The notes beneath the pieces are model-generated. The model did no database searches and was not told the DNA's origin. It saw only the letters and a program-made list of their open reading frames with translations. A program made the position numbers and the translations under genes. Below, in pieces: positions 1-8,283 of a DNA stretch of 64,000 nucleotides. The first letter of the stretch is position 1. Every line of letters starts with the position of its first letter. The stretch is from Bradyrhizobium rifense (GTDB lineage Bacteria > Pseudomonadota > Alphaproteobacteria > Rhizobiales > Xanthobacteraceae): contig NZ_VSSS01000033.1 in NCBI RefSeq assembly GCF_008123425.1, forward strand, positions 62,001 through 126,000, read 5' to 3'.

Positions 1-2
1 CG

Positions 3-359
3 CAGGCAACGCTCGATTTTGGCCTGCGCCGCAACGGCATCTATCGGTTGATGTTTGCCTCGCGCACGGTGTCTTGCGCAGCCAAGGGCAGCGAGCTGCA
101 CGAGGCGACCCGTGAAACATTTGCGCTCGTCATCGAAGCGCTGGAAGCGCCAGCCGTCAGATATTTGCGCGAGCGCCAGGCGCTCAAGATCTGGGCGGCG
201 CTGCACGGCGTCGTGATGCTGGCCGAGCAGGGCCTGTTCACCGGTGAGGCCGCACATGCCACGCGCGAGGAACTGGTCGAGGATTTTGTGAACGAGACGA
301 AGGCCGCGCTCGCCCTCGCGATCAAGGACGCGCAGCGTCGAAAGAAGGCCGACGCTTAG
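3..359 (+). CDS. TetR-family transcriptional regulator with WHG-type C-terminal domain (5' end missing)
   Basis: This is the C-terminal part of a protein whose start lies before the window; the frame is open from the first complete codon to a TAG stop. The translation has the helical ligand-binding domain seen in TetR regulators of the WHG class. It includes a YRLMFASR stretch near the start and a W-AALHG-VV segment matching the Trp...His-Gly signature that names the domain. The DNA-binding helix-turn-helix would be upstream and cannot be seen. The stop overlaps the stop of the convergent racemase gene by four bases. The effector and targets are unknown. The family call rests on a pattern recalled from memory, not on a search. 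Confidence 0.72.
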   Translation, partial: QATLDFGLRRNGIYRLMFASRTVSCAAKGSELHEATRETFALVIEALEAPAVRYLRERQALKIWAALHGVVMLAEQGLFTGEAAHATREELVEDFVNETKAALALAIKDAQRRKKADA

Positions 360-994
360 GCCGTCGCTTTCAGCAGCCGCATCAGCTTTTCGACTGCGCT
401 ATCCGGCGTGGTCACGACGGGGCGGCCGGTGGCCTCCGCAACGAGCGGCGCAGTTGCGGCGATGCTGAACTGGGCCAGCGCGATGACGTCGCAATCGCGA
501 AGGTCCCTTGACGCCTCGACGATCAGCCGGTCATGCGTGGCTCGGTCGCCGCGGTCGAGTGCGGCCAGCGCGCCGTCGGCAAGCTTCGGCACGATCTGGA
601 CGGAGGCTGGAAACTCCGGCGGCATCGAGACCAGCGTCGGCGGGAAGGTCGAGAGCAGGCCGATCTTCTTGCCCATCGTCACGGCCCGTTCGATCATCGC
701 TTCGTTCGGCTTGAGCACCGGCATCGGCGCATGCGCCCGCGCGACGGCATCGATGCAGGGACCGAAGGCCGAGCAGGTGAACAGGATCGCGTTCGCCTCC
801 GTCGCTGTCACATAATCGCCGAGCGCAAGAAAGCGCTCGGTCATGGCATCGCTAAGCTTGCCGTCGCGCGCCAGATCCGCCGACAGGCTGTCGTCGAGCA
901 GGTTCATCAGCCGCGCCTCCGGCCACGCCTGCGCGAACGCCGCCTCGATCGGGGCGATGGAGTGCTTGAGGGCGTGGATCAGGGCGATGCGCAT
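356..994 (-). CDS. Asp/Glu racemase family protein
   Basis: A 212-residue cytoplasmic protein of the aspartate/glutamate/hydantoin racemase superfamily. Such enzymes use two cysteines as acid and base to invert an alpha carbon, or carry out related decarboxylase or isomerase chemistry. The first cysteine is clear at about residue 74 in FTCSAFGP. The C-terminal segment where the second cysteine normally sits reads IALAQFSIA (about 171-179) and has none. True two-base racemisation is therefore doubtful. The gene follows the amino-acid binding protein gene on the same strand across a repeat-bearing gap of about 60 bases. It may belong to the RpiR-controlled amino-acid locus. The substrate cannot be told from the sequence. 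Confidence 0.75.
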   Translation of the reverse strand: MRIALIHALKHSIAPIEAAFAQAWPEARLMNLLDDSLSADLARDGKLSDAMTERFLALGDYVTATEANAILFTCSAFGPCIDAVARAHAPMPVLKPNEAMIERAVTMGKKIGLLSTFPPTLVSMPPEFPASVQIVPKLADGALAALDRGDRATHDRLIVEASRDLRDCDVIALAQFSIAATAPLVAEATGRPVVTTPDSAVEKLMRLLKATA

Positions 995-1011
995 GGGTGG
1001 TGTCTCTTTTC

Positions 1012-1050
1012 CCTCGCCCCGTTCTGACGGGGAGAGGGCTGGGGTGAGGG
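1012..1050. repeat. Palindromic intergenic repeat, family C (CCTCNCCCCG type)
   Basis: The hairpin has arms CCTCGCCCCGT and ACGGGGAGAGG around a four-base loop, followed by a GGGGTGAGGGG tail. Related copies occur at 6703-6728 and 38901-39036. It lies between the binding-protein gene and the racemase-like gene, both on the minus strand, so it could trim or weaken read-through between them. Confidence 0.75.
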
Positions 1051-1055
1051 GCTCT

Positions 1056-2069
1056 TTACTTGAACGGCACCGCGTACATCAAGCCGCCCTTGCTCCAGAG
1101 GCCGTTGAGGCCGCGCTCGAGCTTGAGCGGGCTCGCCTTGCCGACGTTGCGCTCATAGATCTCGCCGTAATTGCCGGTGGCCTTGATCGCCGTGACCAGC
1201 CATTTGTTGTCAAGACCAAGCCGCGAGCCGAGATCGCCGGAGGCGCCGAGTAGCCGCTGGATCGCGGGGGTCTGCGACTTCGTCATCTCGTCGACATTGG
1301 CCTGGGTGACGCCGAGCTCCTCGGCTTCGATCAGGCCGTAATGCAGCCAGGTGATGATGTCGCTCCAGACCTCGTCACCGTTGCGGCTGAAGGGCCCGAG
1401 CGGCTCCTTGCTGATGGTCTGCGGCAGTACGACGTAGTCGGCCGGGTTTGGCGCGGCGGTCGTCACGGCACCGGCAAGCGCGGAGGCGTCCTGGGTCATG
1501 GCATCGCAGCGGCCGCCGAAGAAGGTCTGGTACATGGTGTCGACGCGGTCGAACACCAGCGGCTTCCAGTCGATGCCGTTGGCGCGGCCGTAATCGCCGA
1601 GCGTGACTTCGTGCGTGGTGCCTTGCGCAACGCAAACGGTGGCGCCCTTCAGGTCCTTGATCTCCTTCACGCCGAGGTCCTTCTTTACGACAAAACCTTG
1701 GCCGTCGTAGAAGTTGATCGGACCCTGCCGCAGGCCCAGCGTGACGCCGCGCAGATAAGTCTGCGTCGAGTTGCGGTAGAGCACGTCAATTTCGCCCGAT
1801 TGCAGCGCGGTGAAGCGGTTCTGCGCGGTCAGAGAGACGTAACGCACCTTGTTGGCATCACCGAGCACACCGGCCGCGAGCGCGCGGCAATAGTCGACGT
1901 CGAGACCCTTGTAATTGCCTTGCGAGTCCGGTGCCGAGAAGCCGGCAAAGCCCGCGCTGACGCCGCACACCAGCGTGCCGCGGCTCTTGACCGTGTCGAG
2001 CGTCGCCGCCTGGGCGACCACCGCCGATGCCGCGAGCACGCTCGCCGCGATAACCATTGTCCTCATCAT
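1056..2069 (-). CDS. aapJ: General L-amino acid ABC transporter, periplasmic binding protein (AapJ/BztA type)
   Basis: A 337-residue periplasmic binding protein that would deliver polar amino acids to the permease pair encoded divergently upstream. The first 21 residues form a Sec signal ending VVAQA before ATLDTV. The mature protein has the order of features of the AapJ/BztA family: GLDVDYCRA, a FTALQSGEIDVL segment, YYDGQGF-like FYDGQGFVV, SKEPLGP, and the NYGEIYERN and SPLKLERGLN segments near the C terminus. Its length fits the family (about 340). Two ATG codons stand in tandem after a GGGGAGAG ribosome site; the upstream one is given here. It lies 12 bases after the aminotransferase gene, suggesting one transcript. 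No ATPase gene of the system is present in this window. Confidence 0.9.
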   Translation of the reverse strand: MMRTMVIAASVLAASAVVAQAATLDTVKSRGTLVCGVSAGFAGFSAPDSQGNYKGLDVDYCRALAAGVLGDANKVRYVSLTAQNRFTALQSGEIDVLYRNSTQTYLRGVTLGLRQGPINFYDGQGFVVKKDLGVKEIKDLKGATVCVAQGTTHEVTLGDYGRANGIDWKPLVFDRVDTMYQTFFGGRCDAMTQDASALAGAVTTAAPNPADYVVLPQTISKEPLGPFSRNGDEVWSDIITWLHYGLIEAEELGVTQANVDEMTKSQTPAIQRLLGASGDLGSRLGLDNKWLVTAIKATGNYGEIYERNVGKASPLKLERGLNGLWSKGGLMYAVPFK

Positions 2070-2081
2070 GTGACTCTCCCC

Positions 2082-3431
2082 TCAGTGATTGACACTACGC
2101 AAAACGTTGTCGACGGCTGTACCCAACTTGTCGACGATCTGATCGATCTCGTCAGCCGAAGCGATATAGGGCGGCGCCAGCAGCACATGGTCGCCGCGGA
2201 CGCCATCCACAGTGCCGCCGCCGGGATAGCAGCCGAGCCCGTTGGCGAAGGCTCCCGCCTTGATCTTCTGATTGAGCTTGAGTGCCGGGTCGAACGAGAT
2301 GCGGCTGGCACGATCGGCGACGAGCTCGATCGCCCAGAATAGCCCGCGTCCCCTGATATCTCCGACATGGCGGTGATTGCCGAGGCGCTCGGTGAGCCGC
2401 TGTTCGAGCTGCTTGCCGCGCTGCTTCACTTGCTCAAGCAAATTGTCCTCCCGTATCACGTCCTGCACCGCGAGCGCAGCCGCGCAGGCGAGGGGATGCG
2501 CCAGATAAGTATGGCCGTGCTGGAACGCGCCCGAGCCGGAGCGGATGGTGTCGATGATCTTGCCGCTCGCAAGCATTGCGCCGATTGGCTGGTAGCCGCC
2601 GCCGAGCCCCTTTGCGATCGCCTGGATATCCGGGGCGACGCCTTCCTGCTGCCAGGCGTGCGTGGTGCCGGTGCGGCCCATGCCGCACATGACCTCATCG
2701 AGAATGAGAAGAGCGCCGTGCCGGTCGCAGATCTCGCGCACCGCCTTGAAATAGCCGTCGGGCGCGGTCACCGCGCCGGCGGTGGCGCCGACGACCGGCT
2801 CGGCGAGGAATGCAGCAACGGTGTTCGGACCAAGACGCTGGAACTCGGCCTCGAGTTCTGCGGCGAGCCGCGCCACGAACTGCGTGTCGGACTCGCCGTC
2901 GTGCTTCTCGTGATACGCAAACGCCGGCGTGACGTGGCTGAAGGCGGCCGAGAGCAGGGGCGCATAGGGCGCGCGGCGCCAGGCGTTGCCGCCGGCGGCC
3001 AGCGCGCCGAGCGTGTTGCCGTGATAGCTCTGCCGCCGCGCGATGAAATGCTGTCGCTGCGGCTCGCCGCGCTCGATGAAATATTGTCGCGCGAGCTTGA
3101 TGCTGGCTTCGATCGCCTCCGATCCGCCGCTGACGAAATAGGCGTAAGCGAGACCACCGGGCTCATGCCCGACCAGCGCCTCTGCGAGCGCCTCGGCCGG
3201 CTCGGAGGAGAAGAAGGCGGTGTGGGCATAGGCGAGCGTCGAGGCCTGCTTCGTCATTGCCGCGATCACGCGCGGATGCTGATGGCCGAGGCAGGACACC
3301 GCGGCGCCGCCGGACGCGTCGATCACGCGCCGCCCATCCTCGGCAAAGAGATAAACGCCTTCGCCGCCGATCGCCTTGGGGGGCGTCTCACGCAACGAGC
3401 GATGCAGCACGCGGCTGGTGCGGGTGCTCAT
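2082..3431 (-). CDS. Class III PLP-dependent aminotransferase (aspartate aminotransferase family)
   Basis: A 449-residue fold-type I, class III aminotransferase, the group that includes omega-amino acid, ornithine-type and 4-aminobutyrate transaminases. The PLP lysine is K274 in IAKGLGGGYQPIG, and the cofactor-ring aspartate is D245 in LILDEVMCG. SGGSEAIEASIKLARQ (about 101-116) is the phosphate-binding helix, and SYHGNTLGALA follows. Length is normal. The gene starts three bases after the stop of the rpiR-like gene and ends 12 bases before the binding-protein gene, so the three are probably co-transcribed. The neighbours suggest it transaminates an imported amino acid or amine. The substrate is not determined. 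Confidence 0.88.
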   Translation of the reverse strand: MSTRTSRVLHRSLRETPPKAIGGEGVYLFAEDGRRVIDASGGAAVSCLGHQHPRVIAAMTKQASTLAYAHTAFFSSEPAEALAEALVGHEPGGLAYAYFVSGGSEAIEASIKLARQYFIERGEPQRQHFIARRQSYHGNTLGALAAGGNAWRRAPYAPLLSAAFSHVTPAFAYHEKHDGESDTQFVARLAAELEAEFQRLGPNTVAAFLAEPVVGATAGAVTAPDGYFKAVREICDRHGALLILDEVMCGMGRTGTTHAWQQEGVAPDIQAIAKGLGGGYQPIGAMLASGKIIDTIRSGSGAFQHGHTYLAHPLACAAALAVQDVIREDNLLEQVKQRGKQLEQRLTERLGNHRHVGDIRGRGLFWAIELVADRASRISFDPALKLNQKIKAGAFANGLGCYPGGGTVDGVRGDHVLLAPPYIASADEIDQIVDKLGTAVDNVLRSVNH

Positions 3432-3434
3432 GGA

Positions 3435-4307
3435 TCAACCTTTCTCTGAGACGTAGGTGGAAGTCGCGGCCAGCCGCGCCTCGGTGTCCTGGAGCCGTTT
3501 CTTGGCGGCGGTGCCGCCGAGGGAGAACGTCACTGCGGCCAGCGACTGCGCAATCGCGAGCGCGCCGGTGAGGCTCGGGAAGAAGCCGGGCGAGGAGGCG
3601 GCTTCGAACAGCAAGACGTGGTCGGCGCCCTCGGCCATCGGCGCGGCTACGCTGTCCGCGATCGCGATCAGCCTCGCGCCGGCACGATAGGCAGCCTGTG
3701 CGACCCGGACGCTGGCATTGGTGTAAGGCATGAAGCCGATGACGATCACGGCCTCGCCGGGCCGGAATGCGCCGAGATCGAGATCGTCGGGGCCGGACGC
3801 GCCGACGATCTGCACCTGCTCGGGGCGAAACAGCCGGAGTTCGTAGTTGAGCAATTCCGCGACGCTGCGGCAGCTGCGATAGCCGGTGATCCAGATCCGT
3901 TTTGCATCGTGCAGGGTGCGGGCCGCGTCCGCGATCGCGTGGGCGGAGATGCGCGGCAGGCCCGCAGCCTCGGCCTCGAGCTTGTCGGTGATGAGCGTGA
4001 CGTCTGAGTCCGGGCCGTGGCGGCGGCCTTTGGCGCGAGCCGAGAAGGGCGAGGTCGGCGACGGCCGCCGTGCCTCCGTCAGCGCGGCGCGTAAGTCGTC
4101 CCAGCCGGAATAGCCGATCGCCTTCGCAAGGCGCGTGAACGCCGCAGGATCTGCACCGGCTTCCGCCGCCAGATCGCGCATCGAACGCGTGGTGGCGTCA
4201 TAATCGTTGGCTGCGACGAAACGTCCGACCTCCTGCAACCGCATCGGAAGCGATGGCAATGCAATGCGCAGTTCGCTCAGCGGCGAGGATTTCGCGGGCT
4301 CGACCAT
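3435..4307 (-). CDS. MurR/RpiR family transcriptional regulator
   Basis: A 290-residue regulator with an N-terminal RpiR-type helix-turn-helix (about residues 20-80, including TRSMRDLAAEAGADPAAFTRLAKAIGY in broken form) and a C-terminal SIS sugar/phosphosugar-binding fold (about 120-255, including the WITGYRSC and VIVIGFMPYT segments). RpiR proteins usually control uptake and catabolism genes next to them. This one heads a likely rpiR-aminotransferase-binding protein operon and is divergent from two permease genes. A palindrome with TGTTGCAC arms lies in the gap, one arm only nine bases from this start codon, which suggests autoregulation. The effector is unknown; in amino-acid loci it need not be a sugar phosphate. 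Confidence 0.87.
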   Translation of the reverse strand: MVEPAKSSPLSELRIALPSLPMRLQEVGRFVAANDYDATTRSMRDLAAEAGADPAAFTRLAKAIGYSGWDDLRAALTEARRPSPTSPFSARAKGRRHGPDSDVTLITDKLEAEAAGLPRISAHAIADAARTLHDAKRIWITGYRSCRSVAELLNYELRLFRPEQVQIVGASGPDDLDLGAFRPGEAVIVIGFMPYTNASVRVAQAAYRAGARLIAIADSVAAPMAEGADHVLLFEAASSPGFFPSLTGALAIAQSLAAVTFSLGGTAAKKRLQDTEARLAATSTYVSEKG

Positions 4308-4315
4308 GAAACATT

Positions 4316-4344
4316 TGTTGCACGGTTCTTGGTTTGGTGCAACA
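4316..4344. promoter_or_regulatory. Candidate RpiR operator between divergent rpiR and permease genes
   Basis: A perfect 8-base inverted repeat, TGTTGCAC and GTGCAACA, is separated by 13 bases, so the arm centres are 21 bases (two helical turns) apart. A TTGACG element resembling a -35 box starts two bases after the second arm and points to the permease genes; no good -10 is visible at 17 bases. The first arm also covers the leader of the rpiR gene. The placement fits a shared operator. The link to this regulator is inferred. Confidence 0.55.
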
Positions 4345-4394
4345 GTTGACGTGAGCCGCCGGAAATCGCTGTTTTCAGGAAGGATTTTTGTGCC

Positions 4395-5582
4395 GTGACC
4401 TCAGACGATCCCAGGCCGCCGCCGCGCCGCAGCTTTTTCGGCGCGCTCGGGCCGAACGAACTGAAGGGCCTGTTCTGGCAGGTGTTGGTGGTCGGCATTG
4501 CGGTCGCCGTCATCGTGTTCCTCTGGTCCAACACCGTCACCAACCTCTCGGCTCGCCGCATCACCACCGGCTTTGCCTTTCTCGGCCGCGAAGCAGGCAT
4601 GCCGATCGCCGACAGCCTGCTGGCCTACAATCCGAAAGACAGCTACCTCTGGGCCTTCGTCGTCGGCGTCGCCAACACGTTGCGTGTCGCCGTGATCGGC
4701 ATCGTGCTTGCGACCATATTTGGTACGCTGATCGGGATATCGCGGCTGTCGGCGAACTGGCTGCTGTCGCGGTTCGCTGCCGTCTATGTCGAAGTCCTGC
4801 GCGACATCCCGCTGCTGCTTCAGCTGTTGTTCTGGTACGTGTTGATGCAGGCGTTGCCGGCCGCGCGTGCGGCGTGGCGGCCGGTCGAGGGCGTCTTCCT
4901 CTCCAATCGCGGTCTGATCCTGCCGGCGATCCCGGTGGGCTCGCCGCAGCTCTGGGTGCTCGGCGCGGCCGTGCTGGGCTGCGCTGCTTTCTTTGTCATT
5001 CAGCGATGGCTGGTCGCGCAGCAGATCCGTGACGGCAAGCCGCGGCCGGCCTGGCCCTTTGCGCTTGGTCTCATTGTCGTGCTGCCGGTAGCGGTGTCGC
5101 TGTTGCTCGGCGTGTCCTGGACAATCGAATGGCCTGAGCTGCGCGGCTTCAACTTCGTCGGCGGGCTGACGCTCGCGCCGGAATATTTCGCGCTGCTGAT
5201 CGCCCTCGTCACTTATACGTCGGCTTTCATCGCCGAGATCGTGCGGAGCGGCATCCAGTCGGTGCCGCGCGGGCAGTGGGACGCCGCCAGCGCGCTCGGC
5301 CTGCGCCGCAGCTTCATGCTGCGGCAGATCATCCTGCCGCAGGCGCTGCGCGTGATCGTGCCGCCGATGACGAGCCAGTATCTCAATTTGACCAAGAACT
5401 CCTCGCTCGCCGTCGCGATCGGTTACCAGGACGTAGTCTCGGTCGCCAACACCACGCTGAACCAGACCGGGCAGGCGATCGAGGCGATCTCGCTGATCAT
5501 GGCTGTCTTCCTCACGATCAGCCTCGGCATCAGCTTCTTCATGAACTGGTTCAATGCGCGCATCGCGCTGGCGGAGCGCTGA
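4395..5582 (+). CDS. aapQ: General L-amino acid ABC transporter permease (AapQ/BztB type)
   Basis: A 395-residue inner-membrane permease of the polar amino-acid uptake family. An N-terminal membrane segment (about 23-43) is followed by a long periplasmic part, as in AapQ. The binding-protein-dependent permease domain includes an LRDIPLLLQLLFWY stretch and the ATPase-docking EAA loop near ALGLRRSFMLRQIILPQA. The start is a GTG just downstream of the divergent regulator's control region. Two bases separate it from the second permease gene. Length (about 400) matches the family. The ATPase partner (AapP type) is not encoded here, so it must be supplied from elsewhere. Confidence 0.9.
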   Translation: MTSDDPRPPPRRSFFGALGPNELKGLFWQVLVVGIAVAVIVFLWSNTVTNLSARRITTGFAFLGREAGMPIADSLLAYNPKDSYLWAFVVGVANTLRVAVIGIVLATIFGTLIGISRLSANWLLSRFAAVYVEVLRDIPLLLQLLFWYVLMQALPAARAAWRPVEGVFLSNRGLILPAIPVGSPQLWVLGAAVLGCAAFFVIQRWLVAQQIRDGKPRPAWPFALGLIVVLPVAVSLLLGVSWTIEWPELRGFNFVGGLTLAPEYFALLIALVTYTSAFIAEIVRSGIQSVPRGQWDAASALGLRRSFMLRQIILPQALRVIVPPMTSQYLNLTKNSSLAVAIGYQDVVSVANTTLNQTGQAIEAISLIMAVFLTISLGISFFMNWFNARIALAER

Positions 5583-5584
5583 GC

Positions 5585-6691
5585 ATGACGGCAATCACTG
5601 ATATGCCGGACTTGCCGCGCGCTGCCCGACGTCCGCAAATCGGCAATCCGGTGCTGCGCTGGCTGCGTACCAATCTGTTTTCATCGATCCCCAATGGCAT
5701 TCTGACGGTCGTTCTGCTGGCGGTACTGACGAAAGGCGTGGTGAGCTTCGTTCAGTGGGGCATTGCGAACGCGGTCTGGTTCGCGCCGGCCAACGATTCC
5801 AGCGCCTGCAAGGCAGCGCGCGGCCTTGGTGCCTGTTGGGCCGTCATCCCCGAGAAATACCGGTTCATCCTGTTCGGCACCTATCCGTTCGACGAGCAAT
5901 GGCGGCCTGCGCTCTCCGTCGTGCTGTTCATCGCGCTGTTCTTTCTCTCCACGCGCCGCGCGCTCTGGCGGCGCGAACTGGCCTATCTCTGGATCGGCGC
6001 GCTAGCGCTGATCAGCGTGCTGATGTGGGGCGGCGTGTTCGGGCTGTCCTTCGTCTCGCAGGATCGCTGGGGCGGGCTGCCGGTGACATTGATCCTGGCA
6101 ACGTTCGGATTGGCGTTCGGCTTCCCTCTCGGCATTCTGGTCGCGCTCGGCCGGCGCTCAAAGCTGCCGGCGATCCGCTCGCTGAGCGTGCTCTATGTCG
6201 AACTGATTCGCGGCGTGCCGCTGGTCAGCCTTCTCTTTATGGCGAGCGTGATGTTTCCGCTGTTCATGCCCAGCGGATTCAACATCGACAAGCTGTTGCG
6301 AGCGCAGATCGCGATCATTCTTTTTGCGGGCGCCTATCTCGCCGAAGTTATCCGCGGCGGCCTCCAGGCCGTGCCGCGGGGGCAATATGAGGCCGCTGAC
6401 GCGCTCGGGCTGTCCTACTGGCGCAAACACCGGCTGGTCGTCCTGCCGCAGGCGATTCGCCACGTCATCCCGCCGCTGGTCAACACCTTCATCGCCTTCT
6501 TCAAGGATACCAGCCTGGTCCTGATCATCGGCATCTTCGACCTGCTGACGACGGCGAAAACCGCGATCATCGATCCGGCCTGGCAGCAGTTCTCGGTCGA
6601 GGTCTATATCTTCGTCGCCGCGATCTATTTCGTCTTCTGTTTCGCGATGTCGCGCTATAGCCGCAGCCTGGAGGCGACGAGCGCGAGGTGA
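5585..6691 (+). CDS. aapM: General L-amino acid ABC transporter permease (AapM/BztC type)
   Basis: A 368-residue permease that pairs with the preceding one to form the channel. It opens with a cytoplasmic leader (MTAITDMPDLPRAARRP) and several membrane segments. The transport domain includes ELIRGVPLVSLLFMASV and the EAA-type loop ALGLSYWRKHRLVVLPQA. The ATG is two bases after the stop of the first permease, so the two are translationally coupled. The frame is open further upstream, but that part overlaps the first permease and is not used. The C terminus reaches a strong palindrome shared with the convergent amidase gene. Confidence 0.9.
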   Translation: MTAITDMPDLPRAARRPQIGNPVLRWLRTNLFSSIPNGILTVVLLAVLTKGVVSFVQWGIANAVWFAPANDSSACKAARGLGACWAVIPEKYRFILFGTYPFDEQWRPALSVVLFIALFFLSTRRALWRRELAYLWIGALALISVLMWGGVFGLSFVSQDRWGGLPVTLILATFGLAFGFPLGILVALGRRSKLPAIRSLSVLYVELIRGVPLVSLLFMASVMFPLFMPSGFNIDKLLRAQIAIILFAGAYLAEVIRGGLQAVPRGQYEAADALGLSYWRKHRLVVLPQAIRHVIPPLVNTFIAFFKDTSLVLIIGIFDLLTTAKTAIIDPAWQQFSVEVYIFVAAIYFVFCFAMSRYSRSLEATSAR

Positions 6692-6702
6692 GGGCTTCTT
6701 AA

Positions 6703-6728
6703 CCTCGCCCCGCAAGAGCGGGGCGAGG
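6703..6728. terminator. Bidirectional hairpin between convergent permease and amidase genes (family C repeat)
   Basis: Perfect 11-base arms CCTCGCCCCGC and GCGGGGCGAGG enclose a four-base loop, placed between two gene ends. It lacks a long T-run on either strand, so it may act as a transcript-stabilising end rather than a classical terminator. It is also a copy of the family C palindrome. Confidence 0.6.
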
Positions 6729-6751
6729 GAGCGCACCGAGCGCGTAGCGCC

Positions 6752-8170
6752 CTACTTCTTCACCCGCGGATCAATCGGCGTCTGCCCGCGCAGGCCCAAA
6801 ATGTCCTCCAGCACCTTCGCGCCCGCGATCACCTGCGCATCCGCGCGCGGCGCACCGACGACCTGTACGCCGACCGGCAAGCCGGAGGCGGTGAAGCCGC
6901 AGGGCAGCGATAGTGACGGGCAGCAGGCCAGCGTGATCGCGTAGACGATGCCGAGCCATTCGACATAGTTCTCGAACTTCTTGCCGGCGCATTCCGCGAC
7001 ATAGCGATGCTCGATCGGGAAGGGCGGCACGATTGTGGTCGGCGTCAGCAGGAGGTCATACGTCTTGAAGAACTCGATCGCGCGCGCGGTCATGCCGACG
7101 CGCTGGGCTTCGGCGCGCGCGAGCTGTTCGACGGTGAGCTTGAGGCCCTCCTCAATGTTCCAGATCACTTCGGGCTTGAGCAGGTCGCGCTTGGTGCGCA
7201 GCAGATTGGCCTTGGTGAGCGCGAAATCGAAGGCGCGCAGCACGTGGAAGCATTCATGCGCCTCGCGCCAATCGGGATGCGCCTCCTCGACGATGGCGCC
7301 GGCTTCTGCGAAGCGCTCGGCCGCCTTGCGCGTGATCGCCTTCACCTCGGGATCGACCGGTGTGATGCCGAGATTGGGCGAGTAGGCGATACGCTTTGGC
7401 TTCCTGCCCGATTGTGCCGCCGACAGGAAAGAGGTTGCAGGCGCCGGCAGTGACAGCGGATCGTCCGCATAGTCGCCGCTCATGGCGTCGAGCAGCAATG
7501 CGAGGTCCTCGACATTGCGCGCCATCGGGCCGACGACGCCGAGATTGCGATCGATGCCGGATTTGGGAGTATGGGCGACGCGGCCGATGCTCGGCCGCAT
7601 GCCGACGACGCCGCAGAAGGCCGCGGGGCTGCGCAAGGAGCCGCCCATGTCAGAGCCCTGCGCCAGCCACGCCATGCCCGTCGCAAGCGCCACCGCGGCG
7701 CCGCCGGAGGAGCCGGCTGCCGACTTCGATGTATCCCAGGGATTGAGCGTCGCGCCGAACACTTCGTTGAAGGTGTTGGCGCCGGCGCCGAATTCCGGCG
7801 TGTTGGATTTTGCGTAGACCACCGCGCCATTGGCCTCGAGGTTCTCGACCATGAGGTCGGACGTCACGGGAATGTTGTCCTTGAAGATTGGCGAGCCCTG
7901 GGTGTTCAGCACACCCGCGACATCGGTCAGGTCCTTGATCGGCACTGGCAGGCCCGCCAGCAGCCCGCGTGCACCGGCCGGCTTCTGCATCAGAGCTTTC
8001 GCGTTGCTCCGCGCGCGGTCGAAGCACAGCGTCGGCAGTGCGTTGACCTTGCCGTCGACCTCACTGATGCGCCTCTCCACCACGTCCAGCAACTCGAGTG
8101 GAGAAATGTCGCCGGAGCGCAGCTTGTCGACGACGGTGCAGGCGGTTTCGCGGATCAGGTCTTGAGACAA
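6752..8170 (-). CDS. Amidase signature family hydrolase
   Basis: A 472-residue amidase of the GatA/aryl-acylamidase superfamily, which hydrolyses amides through a Ser-cisSer-Lys triad. The parts are visible: K79 in VPIKDL, the serine pair 154-155 in AAGSSGGAA, and the nucleophile S178 in GSDMGGSLR. The length is typical and the C terminus is complete. It ends toward the permease genes and is separated from the upstream SDR gene by a palindromic repeat. The substrate cannot be told. It is probably a catabolic amidase rather than the GatA subunit, because no gatB or gatC is nearby. Confidence 0.88.
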   Translation of the reverse strand: MSQDLIRETACTVVDKLRSGDISPLELLDVVERRISEVDGKVNALPTLCFDRARSNAKALMQKPAGARGLLAGLPVPIKDLTDVAGVLNTQGSPIFKDNIPVTSDLMVENLEANGAVVYAKSNTPEFGAGANTFNEVFGATLNPWDTSKSAAGSSGGAAVALATGMAWLAQGSDMGGSLRSPAAFCGVVGMRPSIGRVAHTPKSGIDRNLGVVGPMARNVEDLALLLDAMSGDYADDPLSLPAPATSFLSAAQSGRKPKRIAYSPNLGITPVDPEVKAITRKAAERFAEAGAIVEEAHPDWREAHECFHVLRAFDFALTKANLLRTKRDLLKPEVIWNIEEGLKLTVEQLARAEAQRVGMTARAIEFFKTYDLLLTPTTIVPPFPIEHRYVAECAGKKFENYVEWLGIVYAITLACCPSLSLPCGFTASGLPVGVQVVGAPRADAQVIAGAKVLEDILGLRGQTPIDPRVKK

Positions 8171-8212
8171 TTATTTTACTCCTATGCTTGTTGGGTCGTC
8201 GTTGCGACCGCC

Positions 8213-8278
8213 GCGAAGCAATCCAGACTGCCACAGCGGATGCATTCCTGGATTGCTTCGCTGCGCTCGCAATGACGG
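8213..8278. repeat. Palindromic intergenic repeat, family A (GAAGCAATCCAG type)
   Basis: Perfect 14-base arms GCGAAGCAATCCAG and CTGGATTGCTTCGC are spaced 21 bases apart and followed by CTCGCAATGACGG. Closely related copies lie at 44242-44331 and 62541-62629. It fills the gap between an amidase and an SDR gene on the same strand. Confidence 0.8.
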
Positions 8279-8283
8279 ATCAA

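Noticed and set aside
5276..6691. A longer reading of the second permease, starting inside the first
   Set aside because: The overlap with the first permease would be about 300 bases. The ATG two bases after its stop gives a normal family length.
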